From CAVVTR01 sp963751245 (GTDB lineage: Bacteria; Acidobacteriota; Thermoanaerobaculia; Thermoanaerobaculales; Thermoanaerobaculaceae): a stretch of 64,000 bases of DNA. Made by a program: the position numbers and the translations under genes. Where the stretch lies: NCBI GenBank assembly GCA_963751245.1, contig CAVVTR010000007.1:434001-498000 (forward strand), given 5' to 3'. This document shows, one piece after another, positions 16,802 through 23,578 of the stretch (position 1 is the first letter of the stretch; each line of letters starts with the position of its first letter). Under the pieces are notes generated by a model. That model was not told the origin of the DNA and did not search any database. It was given only the letters and a program-made list of their open reading frames with translations.

Positions 16802-16864
16802 CCAACCATGGTCACGGGATGCGCCCCGGCCGGGACCCTGGCAGGGGTCCGCAGGGAGGCTGAC

Positions 16865-17356
16865 GTGGCGGAGCTGACGCCCGACTGGGTCTTCACTGAG
16901 GCCGATCGCCTGGCCATGGGCGAGGCCCTCGCCGAGGCCCGCCGGGCGGTGGAGACCGGCGACGTGCCGGTGGGCGCCGTCGTGACCGACGCAGCGGGGC
17001 ACGTCGTCGCCCGGGGGAGAAACCGTCGCGAGGCGGACGCCGACCCCACCGCCCACGCCGAGCTGCTGGCGTTGCGAGCCGCCGCCGCGGCGGCAGGCAG
17101 CTGGAGGCTCGAAGGGTGCACCCTGTACGTGACCCTGGAACCGTGCGCCATGTGCGCTGCCGCCTGTGTGCTGGCCCGGCTCGCCTGCGTGGTCTGGGGT
17201 GCGCCGGACCCCAAGGGAGGGTTCGCCGGGAGCCTCGGCAACCTCCTCGAGGACCCCCGGCTCAACCACCGGGTGGCGTGGCGGGCGGGCCTGGCGGCCG
17301 CAGAGTCCGCCGCCCTGCTGGAGGCCTTCTTTGCAAAGTTGCGGGAGCAAGGGTAG
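16865..17356 (+). CDS. tadA: tRNA adenosine(34) deaminase
   Basis: TadA converts A34 to inosine in tRNA-Arg(ACG). I chose GTG 16865, preceded by GGGAGG, giving 163 residues; an in-frame ATG at 16808 would add 19 residues without family similarity. Zinc and catalytic motifs are complete: HAE in PTAHAELLAL, with Glu as proton shuttle, and PCAMC in LEPCAMCAAACVLA. The protein ends FFAKLREQG, a typical TadA tail. Other cytidine deaminase-fold enzymes share these motifs, but the length and the MGEALAEARRA N-terminus fit TadA best. Confidence 0.9.
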   Translation: MAELTPDWVFTEADRLAMGEALAEARRAVETGDVPVGAVVTDAAGHVVARGRNRREADADPTAHAELLALRAAAAAAGSWRLEGCTLYVTLEPCAMCAAACVLARLACVVWGAPDPKGGFAGSLGNLLEDPRLNHRVAWRAGLAAAESAALLEAFFAKLREQG

Positions 17357-17360
17357 ACTT

Positions 17361-17386
17361 CCGCCCCCGGTTCGCCGGGGAGGCGG
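17361..17386 (+). terminator. Hairpin after tadA
   Basis: CCGCC-CCCGG-TTCG-CCGGG-GA-GGCGG forms a bulged ten-bp stem closed by a UUCG loop, starting a few bases after the tadA stop. There is no T tail, so termination is only probable. Confidence 0.5.
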
Positions 17387-17472
17387 GGTCGTGCAGTGCG
17401 GGCCCGGCGACATGGTTTGCGGCAGTGGCGTCGAGGTTGGCGCCGTGGATCTTTACAATCGGATCTGGAAGC

Positions 17473-17682
17473 GGAGAGGTGCCAGAGTGGTCGATCGGGG
17501 CGGTCTCGAAAACCGTTGACCCTTTGCGGGGTCCGGGGGTTCGACCTCGCGGGGGGAGCGGTGGGTGGCGAGACGCGGCCTGGTGGCCGGCGAGAGTGGC
17601 AGCGGCAGGGTTGGGTGGTGGCTGGCCTCGGCGCTCGGAGGAGCAGCATGAGATTCAGCCCGCTATCCCTCCCTCTCCGCCA
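17473..17682 (+). pseudogene. tRNA-Ser(CGA) copy 1, interrupted in the T-loop by 120 bp
   Basis: Residues 17473-17544 equal the intact gene from the acceptor stem to TTCGA in the T-loop. A 120-bp segment (17545-17664) follows, then ATCCCTCCCTCTCCGCCA (17665-17682) completes the T-arm and acceptor. The flanking halves are exact matches to the intact gene, so precise excision would restore a functional tRNA. As it stands the T-arm and acceptor cannot form next to each other, so I call it non-functional unless processed. Confidence 0.75.
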
Positions 17683-17787
17683 AGTCGGACGGTGGTTTCG
17701 GGTCGCCGGCGCAGCAGGCCGGTGACAGTGCACGCGGCAGTGGCGTCGCGGTTGACGCCGTGGATCTTTACAATCGGATCTGGAAGC

Positions 17788-17997
17788 GGAGAGGTGCCAG
17801 AGTGGTCGATCGGGGCGGTCTCGAAAACCGTTGACCCTTTGCGGGGTCCGGGGGTTCGACCTCGCGGGGGGAGCGGTGGGTGGCGAGACGCGGCCTGGTG
17901 GCCGGCGAGAGTGGCAGCGGCAGGGTTGGGTGGTGGCTGGCCTCGGCGCTCGGAGGAGCAGCATGAGATTCAGCCCGCCATCCCTCCCTCTCCGCCA
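17788..17997 (+). pseudogene. tRNA-Ser(CGA) copy 2, interrupted in the T-loop by 120 bp
   Basis: It has the same structure as copy 1: the 5' part at 17788-17859, the insertion at 17860-17979, and the 3' part at 17980-17997. The insertion has the same length as in copy 1 and is nearly identical. Near its end it carries GCAGCAT (17958-17964), a string found again near other tRNA-Ser 3'-end copies at 18431 and in inverted orientation at 18564. Confidence 0.75.
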
Positions 17998-18102
17998 GTC
18001 CGGACGGTGGTCTCGGGTCGCCGGCGCAGCAGGCCGGTGACAGTGCACGCGGCAGTGGCGTCGAGGTTGACGCCGTGGATCTTTACAATCGGATCTGGAA
18101 GC

Positions 18103-18192
18103 GGAGAGGTGCCAGAGTGGTCGATCGGGGCGGTCTCGAAAACCGTTGACCCTTTGCGGGGTCCGGGGGTTCGAATCCCTCCCTCTCCGCCA
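18103..18192 (+). tRNA. tRNA-Ser(CGA)
   Basis: A 90-nt class II tRNA with encoded CCA. Acceptor GGAGAGG pairs with CCTCTCC. The anticodon loop CTCGAAA gives anticodon CGA, reading codon UCG. The long variable arm typical of Ser lies between the anticodon stem and the T-arm (GGGGG-TTCGAAT-CCCTC). It is the only intact copy in the tandem array. Confidence 0.95.
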
Positions 18193-18282
18193 TTTTCCAG
18201 AACTTCAGTCAAGCACCATCGGCGTCCTCCAGAGGCTTCAGCCTCCGCGACGCCCAGGCTCTTTACAAGACGAACGTACTGC

Positions 18283-18468
<186 letters not shown>

Positions 18469-18535
18469 CCCATGCAAGCAGTCCGGATCGTCGCCGCACG
18501 GCCGCAGCGCTGGACCGCGGTGGACCGCGCTCGAA

Positions 18536-18570
18536 GCGGAGAGGGCGGGATAGAAGCTGGTGGATGCTGC
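18536..18570 (-). repeat. Inverted copy of the tRNA-Ser 3'-end element
   Basis: On the minus strand the segment reads GCAGCAT, 12 other bases, then ATCCCGCCCTCTCCGC. This is the same arrangement and spacing as at 18431-18468, in opposite orientation and with no tRNA attached. It supports a small repeated element rather than chance duplication of one tRNA end. Confidence 0.6.
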
Positions 18571-18725
18571 CCCCCGCCTTTCGCCGCCTCGGCGCCCCGC
18601 CGACTGATGTAAGCTGAACGTGGCAGCGGGCGGGGTTGGAGATCCGGAGGGGCGTTTCGAGGGTGTGACGTTCCCTTGTGTTCGCCCGCTCGGTCGCCCC
18701 CGGCCCGGCCGCCGAAACGGTCCGG

Positions 18726-18858
18726 GGCCGTGGGAAGCAAGGAACCCGGGTCCCGCGCGACGGTGCCCTCCGAACCTCGTCAGGCCCGGAAGGGAGCAGC
18801 GATAAGGAGGACGCAACGGGCGCCGCGGTCCCCCCGGGTTCCTTGGTTCGCCACGGCC
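18726..18858 (+). ncRNA. ffs: Signal recognition particle RNA (4.5S-like)
   Basis: The diagnostic SRP domain IV string GTCAGGCCCGGAAGGGAGCA lies near 18779, with its GGAA tetraloop and the asymmetric loop that binds Ffh. The ends pair as a long helix: GGCCGTGG (18726-18733) with CCACGGCC (18851-18858), then AAGGAACCCGGG with CCCGGGTTCCTT. At about 133 nt it is somewhat longer than E. coli 4.5S RNA but lacks an Alu domain. Its position directly upstream of dnaX is common in bacteria. End points are inferred from pairing. Confidence 0.9.
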
Positions 18859-18919
18859 GCACGTGTGCGACCCCGGCCCCTGGCCGGCGCCGCGGCGGCG
18901 TGAGAGAAACGGGAGCCGA

Positions 18920-20512
18920 ATGAGCGCGTATCAAGTGCTGGCGCGACGCTGGCGTCCGCAACGGTTCGAGGACCTGGTGGGGCAGGACGTGGTCGTCCGC
19001 ACCCTTCGCAACGCCCTTGCCAGCAAGCAGATCGGCCACGCGTACCTGTTCGCCGGGCTGCGCGGAGTGGGCAAGACCACGGTGGCCCGCCTCCTCGCCA
19101 AGGCGCTCAACTGCGTGAACGGCCCCACCCCCGACCCGTGCGGCGAGTGCGTGCCGTGCCGCGAGATCGCCGCGGGGTCCTCCATGGACGTGCTGGAGAT
19201 GGACGCGGCCTCCAACCGCGGCATCGACGACGTGCGCGAGCTGCGCGAGGTCGCCCGCGTGCTGCCGGTCCGCGAGCGCTACCGGGTGTTCATCCTCGAC
19301 GAGGCCCACCAGCTCTCCAAGGACGCCTTCAACGCGCTGCTCAAGATCCTCGAGGAGCCGCCGGCCCACGTGGTGTTCATCCTGGCCTCGACCGAGAAGA
19401 ACAAGTTCCCGGCGACGATCCTGTCGCGCTGCCTGCAGGTGGACTTCCGGCCGATCCCCGCCGAGGTCATCGCGGCCCGGCTCAAGCACATCGCGGAGGA
19501 GGACGGGTTCCCCCTCACGCCGGGCGCGTCGGAGCTCATCGCCCGCGCCGCGGAAGGCAGCCTGCGCGACGCACTTTCGCTGCTCGACCGCGTCCGCGCG
19601 TTCAGCGGCGAAGAGGTCCACGAGGAGGCGGTGACGGAAGTTCTGGGACTGCCGCCCGTGGCAGTGCTCCTGGCACTGTGGGACGCGCTGGAGCAGGGGG
19701 ACGTGGCCGCTGCGCTGGCGCTGCTGCGGGAGCAGGAGGCGGCGGGTCACGAGGCGGTCGCGCTGTACGACCAGCTCGTCGGGCTCCTCAACTCGCTGCT
19801 CACGCTGGCCTGCGAGCCCGCGGCCCCCATTCCGTTCCCGGAGGCGCACCGCGGCGCCCTGGCCGAGGCGGCCGCCCGCGTCGGCGTCCCGCTTCTGTTG
19901 CGTCTCCTCCATCTCGCCATGGAGCAACGCGGCCTGGTGCTGACGGCGGACCGTCCCGCCCTGGCAGTCACGGTGGCGGTGGGCCGGCTGGCGCTGTGGC
20001 CCCGCCTCGTGCGGGTGGAGAGCCTCCTGGAGGGCGGCGGCGAACCGCCGGCGCCCCACCGGAACGGGGGGGGGCGGAGCACCGGCGGCGGTACGCCGGA
20101 CCCGCCGGCGAGGAGGAGGTCCGCCCCGCCGGAGCGAAGCGCGTCGGCGGCGGCGCGTGGGGGAGGTGACGCCCGCGACCGGCTGGCCGCGAGCCTGGAC
20201 GAGCGCGGCGCGCGGCTGCTGGCGGGCCGGGTCCGCAAGGCGGACGCTGCCGTGTGCGACGAGGGCGCCGTGGTGCTCCGGCTGTCAGGGGTCCCGGCGG
20301 CGACCGTCACGTCCCTTCAGGAAGCGGTCGGCGAGCTGCAGGAGGCCGCCCTCGCGGCCGGCCTGCCCGGCGAGGTGAGGATCGAGGCCGACGGCGAGGC
20401 GGTGGGGCGCGGAGGGAACGGCCTCCGTGAGCAGGTCGAAGGGGACGAGAGCGTGAAGCGGGTCCTCGAGGTCTTCGGTGGCCGGCTGGAACGGGTCGAG
20501 GAGCGGTCATGA
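18920..20512 (+). CDS. dnaX: DNA polymerase III subunit gamma/tau
   Basis: The clamp-loader ATPase, 530 residues from ATG 18920 after GGGAG. It shows Walker A (GLRGVGKTTVARLL), a zinc site with CGECVPC, Walker B (ILDEAHQLS) and the SRC sensor (ILSRCLQ). The three clamp-loader domains end near residue 370. A low-complexity Gly/Pro/Arg linker follows, then a C-terminal region of about 120 residues where tau contacts other replication proteins. A run of nine G (20066-20074) stands at the start of the linker. Its stop overlaps the ebfC start. Confidence 0.95.
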   Translation: MSAYQVLARRWRPQRFEDLVGQDVVVRTLRNALASKQIGHAYLFAGLRGVGKTTVARLLAKALNCVNGPTPDPCGECVPCREIAAGSSMDVLEMDAASNRGIDDVRELREVARVLPVRERYRVFILDEAHQLSKDAFNALLKILEEPPAHVVFILASTEKNKFPATILSRCLQVDFRPIPAEVIAARLKHIAEEDGFPLTPGASELIARAAEGSLRDALSLLDRVRAFSGEEVHEEAVTEVLGLPPVAVLLALWDALEQGDVAAALALLREQEAAGHEAVALYDQLVGLLNSLLTLACEPAAPIPFPEAHRGALAEAAARVGVPLLLRLLHLAMEQRGLVLTADRPALAVTVAVGRLALWPRLVRVESLLEGGGEPPAPHRNGGGRSTGGGTPDPPARRRSAPPERSASAAARGGGDARDRLAASLDERGARLLAGRVRKADAAVCDEGAVVLRLSGVPAATVTSLQEAVGELQEAALAAGLPGEVRIEADGEAVGRGGNGLREQVEGDESVKRVLEVFGGRLERVEERS

Positions 20513-20808
20513 ACATCCAGAAGATGCTGCAGCAGGCGCAGCGCGCCCAGGCCGAGATGCAGAAGGCGCTGTCGGAGCTCGAGGTGGAGGGCTCCTCGGG
20601 GGGCGGGATCGTCCACGTCCGCCTCAACGGGCTCAAGGAGCTCAAGGGCGTCAGGATCGACGCGGAGGCCGTGGCCGGCGAGGGCGCCGATCTGCTGGAG
20701 GACCTCGTCGTGGCCGCCTGGGAGGACGCCTCGCGCCAGCTCGAGGAGCGCTCCAGGGAGATCCTCGCCCGCATGGGCCTTCCCGGCGGGATGCCAGGAA
20801 TGATCTAG
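20509..20808 (+). CDS. Nucleoid-associated protein YbaB/EbfC
   Basis: A 99-residue protein starting at ATG 20509 within the dnaX stop (ATGA). The N-terminal helix NIQKMLQQAQRAQAEMQKAL, the central GGGIVHVRLNG strands and the GLPGGMPGM C-terminal tail are typical of the family. It forms dimers that bind DNA. The order dnaX-ybaB-recR is conserved in many bacteria. Confidence 0.95.
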   Translation: MNIQKMLQQAQRAQAEMQKALSELEVEGSSGGGIVHVRLNGLKELKGVRIDAEAVAGEGADLLEDLVVAAWEDASRQLEERSREILARMGLPGGMPGMI

Positions 20809-21407
20809 TGGAGCTGCGGCCCCCCTCGGTGCGCGAGCTTCTGCAGGAGCTGGAGCAGCTCCCCGGGGTGGGCCCGCGGACCGCTACGCGGCTGGTCCAG
20901 TTCCTCCTGCAGTCGACGTCGGCCACCGAGCGCCTGGCCGGGGCGCTGGAGCGGGCCGGGAAGCGGGTCTCACACTGCCGGAAGTGCTTCCTCCTGAGCG
21001 AGGACGAGGTCTGCGTGGTGTGCAGCAGCCCGGAGCGGGACGCGGGCCTGATCTGCGTGGTGGAGGACCCCCTCAACGCCTGGGCGGTGGAGGGCACGGG
21101 GGAGTTCCACGGCCGCTACCACGTGCTGCTGGGGGCGCTCGACCCGCTCCACGGCATCGGTCCGGAGGAGCTGACCATCGGCGCCCTCGTGGAGCGGGCC
21201 CGCGCGGGTGGCCTCAGGGAGGTCATCCTCGCCACCAACCCCACCGTGGAGGGCGAGGCCACCGCGCACTACATGGCGCGGGTGCTGCGGCCGACGGGCG
21301 TGTCGCTGAGCCGGATCGCCTTCGGGCTGCCGGCGGGGGGCGAGATCTCCTACGCCGACCAGGTGACGTTGACGCGGGCCCTGGCCGGCCGGCGAGGGAT
21401 GGATTGA
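20808..21407 (+). CDS. recR: Recombination protein RecR
   Basis: A 199-residue protein starting at GTG 20808, sharing one base with the ebfC stop (TAGTG). It has the helix-hairpin-helix (LEQLPGVGPRTATRLVQFLL), the four-cysteine zinc finger (CRKCFLLSEDEVCVVC) and a Toprim domain (ICVVEDPLNAWAVE ... ILATNPTVEGEATA). RecR acts with RecO and RecF to load RecA on gapped DNA. Its length is normal. Confidence 0.95.
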   Translation: MELRPPSVRELLQELEQLPGVGPRTATRLVQFLLQSTSATERLAGALERAGKRVSHCRKCFLLSEDEVCVVCSSPERDAGLICVVEDPLNAWAVEGTGEFHGRYHVLLGALDPLHGIGPEELTIGALVERARAGGLREVILATNPTVEGEATAHYMARVLRPTGVSLSRIAFGLPAGGEISYADQVTLTRALAGRRGMD

Positions 21408-21422
21408 TGGGCAGGCGCGGTC

Positions 21423-21428
21423 TATACT
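21423..21428 (+). promoter_or_regulatory. -10 box upstream of mglB
   Basis: TATACT lies 29 bases before the mglB start in the short recR-mglB gap. No convincing -35 is seen at 16-18 bp. It suggests that mglBA has its own transcription start in addition to read-through from recR. Confidence 0.45.
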
Positions 21429-21456
21429 GCCCAGGGACGAGCGGAGGCAGGTTGTC

Positions 21457-21951
21457 ATGAGCATGTTGGGCCCCAATCTGGTGCTGTACGAGGAGGAGTT
21501 CGACCGCATCAACGCGGTCCTGGGGCGCCTGTGGGTGGACGCCAACGCCAAGATCGTCTTTCTCGTCGACAAGAACGGGCAGCAGATCGCCGCCAAGGGG
21601 AACCTGGACCAGGTGGATGCCACCTCCCTCGCGTCCCTCACCGCGGGCAACGTGGCCGCCACCGACGGCCTCGCGCGGCTCATCGGCGAGAAGGAGTTCT
21701 CGATCCTCTTCCACGAGGGGGAGCGGGACAACATCCACATCTCCATCGTGGGCCAGCGGCTCATCCTGGTGCTCATCTTCGACGAGCGCTCGTCCCTGGG
21801 GCTGGTCCGCCTGCGCGTCCGCAAGGCGGCCGCCGAACTGGAGGAGGTGCTCACCGAGATGGCGACCAAGACCTTCAGAGAGGGGCAAGGACCCGCCTCG
21901 CCCTTTGCCGAGATCACCGACGAAGACATCGACGCCCTCTTCTCCGAATGA
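21457..21951 (+). CDS. mglB: Roadblock/LC7 protein, MglB-type GTPase-activating partner
   Basis: A 164-residue Roadblock domain protein. The start is ATG 21457 after GGAGG. The fold pattern is complete: the N-terminal helix (YEEEFDRINAVLGRLWVD), the strand VFLVDKNGQQIA, and ISIVGQRLILVLIFDE with the following long helix. In polarity systems MglB is the GAP and co-regulator of MglA. The next gene encodes MglA and starts within this stop codon, so the pair is translationally coupled. The C-terminal tail (PFAEITDEDIDALFSE) is acidic. Confidence 0.9.
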   Translation: MSMLGPNLVLYEEEFDRINAVLGRLWVDANAKIVFLVDKNGQQIAAKGNLDQVDATSLASLTAGNVAATDGLARLIGEKEFSILFHEGERDNIHISIVGQRLILVLIFDERSSLGLVRLRVRKAAAELEEVLTEMATKTFREGQGPASPFAEITDEDIDALFSE

Positions 21952-22532
21952 GCTTCATCAACTACGCCTCCCGCGAGATCAACTGCAAGATCGTCTACTA
22001 CGGTCCCGGTCTGGGCGGCAAGACGACGAACCTGCAGTTCATCTACGAGAGGACGAACCCCCAGAACAAGGGCCAGCTGATCTCGCTGGCCACGGAGACG
22101 GACCGCACGCTCTTCTTCGACTTCCTCCCCCTCGACCTGGGCACGGTCCGGGGGTTCCGCACGCGCTTCCACCTCTACACGGTCCCCGGCCAGGTGTTCT
22201 ACGACGCCTCCCGGAAGCTCATCCTCAAGGGCGTGGACGGCGTCGTCTTCGTCGCCGACTCCCAGGAGGCGCGCATGGACGCCAACCTGGAGTCGCTGGA
22301 CAACCTCAGGATCAACCTGAGAGAGAACGGCTTCGACCTGGACCCCATGCCCTACGCACTGCAGTTCAACAAGCGCGACCTGCCCAACATCGTCTCCCGG
22401 GAGGAGATGTTCCGGCTCCTCAACCTCAAGCAGGAGCCGACGTTCGACGCGGTGGCTCCCCAGGGCATCGGGGTCTTCGACACCCTCAAGGCCGTGGCCA
22501 AGCAGGTTCTCCACGAGCTCTCCAAGAAGTAG
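21948..22532 (+). CDS. mglA: Ras-like small GTPase MglA
   Basis: A 194-residue G protein. The P-loop is GPGLGGKTTNLQ, lacking the usual Ser/Thr pattern after GK only slightly. The switch region includes TLFFDFLPLDLG, the TVPGQVFYDASRKL segment replaces DxxG with TVPG as in MglA proteins, and the NKRD motif (FNKRDLP) gives guanine specificity. MglA sets cell polarity and motility in Myxococcus; homologues occur in many non-motile bacteria. It is coupled to mglB by an ATGA overlap. Confidence 0.93.
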   Translation: MSFINYASREINCKIVYYGPGLGGKTTNLQFIYERTNPQNKGQLISLATETDRTLFFDFLPLDLGTVRGFRTRFHLYTVPGQVFYDASRKLILKGVDGVVFVADSQEARMDANLESLDNLRINLRENGFDLDPMPYALQFNKRDLPNIVSREEMFRLLNLKQEPTFDAVAPQGIGVFDTLKAVAKQVLHELSKK

Positions 22533-22596
22533 AAGCGATGTGCAGGCAACACCCGCGATGCGACCTGGCGGCGTCGGCCGCGGAGAGGGGGGCGGG

Positions 22597-23547
22597 GTGA
22601 CCCTTGCCGCCGTCGTGCTGGCCGCCGGCGAGGGCAAGCGTCTCGCCAGCGACCGGGCCAAGGTGTTGCACCGGGTCGGGGGCCGGGCGCTGCTGGACCA
22701 CGTGCTCGCGGCCCTCGCGCCGCTGGCGCCCGATCACCTGGTGGTGGTGACGGGGCACCGGCGCCGGCAGGTGGAGGATCACCTGGGCTCCCGGGCCCGC
22801 ACCGTGGTGCAGGACCCGCCGCGGGGCACGGGGGACGCCGTCGCCCTGGCCCTGCGCGAGCTCCCGGCCGAGGGGGACGTGCTCGTGCTCTCCGGCGACG
22901 TGCCGCTCATCCGGAGCCTGACGCTGGTGGAGCTCGTGGAGCGCCGGCGCCGCGCGCACGCCGCCGCGGCGCTGGCCACCGCGGTGCTTCCGGACGGCGG
23001 CGCCTACGGCCGCATCGTTCGCGACGCCGCCGGGGACGTGACGGCCATCGTCGAGGCGCGGGACGCCGGGGAGGCCGAGCGGGCGATCCGGGAAGTGAAT
23101 GCGGGTACGTACGCGTTCAGCACCGTGGACCTGCTGGACGTGATCGGCGAGGTGCAGGCCGACAACGCCCAGGGTGAGTACTACCTCACCGACGCGGTGA
23201 GGCTGCTGGTGGATCGGGGCCGTAAGGTGATCGCCCTGAAGCTGTCCGATGCGGACGAGATGGCGGGGGTGAACAGCCGCGCCGACCTGGCGGAGGTCGC
23301 CCGGCTGCTCGTGCGCCGGGTGATCGCCGAGCTCCAGGGTGCCGGGGTGACCGTCCTCGACCCCGCCTCGACGTGGGTCGAGCCGGGTTGCCGGGTGGGC
23401 CGCGACACGGTGCTGGAGCCCGGTGTGCACCTGCGCGACGGGTGCGTGATCGGGGCGCGGTGCGTCATCGGCGCGAACTCGGTGCTCGATGGCGTCACCG
23501 TCCCCGACGACGTCGAGGTGGCGCCGCTGAGCCGGCGATGGCCGTGA
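22597..23547 (+). CDS. GlmU-like UDP-GlcNAc pyrophosphorylase lacking most of the acetyltransferase domain
   Basis: The start is GTG 22597, which places LAAVVLAAGEGKRL at the N-terminus as usual; upstream in-frame starts add a Gly-rich stretch. The uridylyltransferase domain is complete (residues 1-230), with PPRGTGDAVALAL, LSGDVPLI, NAGTYAF and MAGVNSRADLAEV. About 70 residues of left-handed beta-helix follow (LEPGVHL, IGARCVIGANSVL). The protein then ends at 316 residues, against about 450 for bifunctional GlmU. The acetyl-CoA-dependent active site is missing, so acetylation of glucosamine-1-phosphate must be done elsewhere. The gene precedes glmS, which supplies the same pathway to UDP-GlcNAc. 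Confidence 0.85.
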   Translation: MTLAAVVLAAGEGKRLASDRAKVLHRVGGRALLDHVLAALAPLAPDHLVVVTGHRRRQVEDHLGSRARTVVQDPPRGTGDAVALALRELPAEGDVLVLSGDVPLIRSLTLVELVERRRRAHAAAALATAVLPDGGAYGRIVRDAAGDVTAIVEARDAGEAERAIREVNAGTYAFSTVDLLDVIGEVQADNAQGEYYLTDAVRLLVDRGRKVIALKLSDADEMAGVNSRADLAEVARLLVRRVIAELQGAGVTVLDPASTWVEPGCRVGRDTVLEPGVHLRDGCVIGARCVIGANSVLDGVTVPDDVEVAPLSRRWP

Positions 23548-23578
23548 AGGGGCCACGGTAGAATCGGGAGGATCCGGC

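Larger units (their letters stand above)
17419..18192 (+). repeat. Tandem 315-bp units carrying tRNA-Ser(CGA)
   Basis: Two complete units (17419-17733 and 17734-18048) and a third partial unit (18049-18192) repeat with an exact period of 315 bp and only a handful of mismatches. Each unit has the sequence CTTTACAATC, with a TACAAT -10-like box 19 bases before the tRNA, and then the tRNA-Ser 5' portion. In units 1 and 2 the tRNA is interrupted by a 120-bp segment; in unit 3 it is intact. Period and length differ from any CRISPR array. The array probably arose by unequal recombination after the insertion event. Confidence 0.9.

Noticed and set aside
15735..16805. Long N-terminal extension of CoxA
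   Set aside because: The extension is Arg/Pro/His-rich and lies over coxB in a different frame. ATG 15734 gives a normal CoxA.
17419..18192. CRISPR-like array
   Set aside because: The repeat unit is 315 bp, contains tRNA sequence, and has no short repeat/spacer alternation.
23555..23578. glmS ribozyme upstream of glmS
   Set aside because: Only 31 bases separate glmS from the preceding gene, too few for the ribozyme, and no core motif is present.
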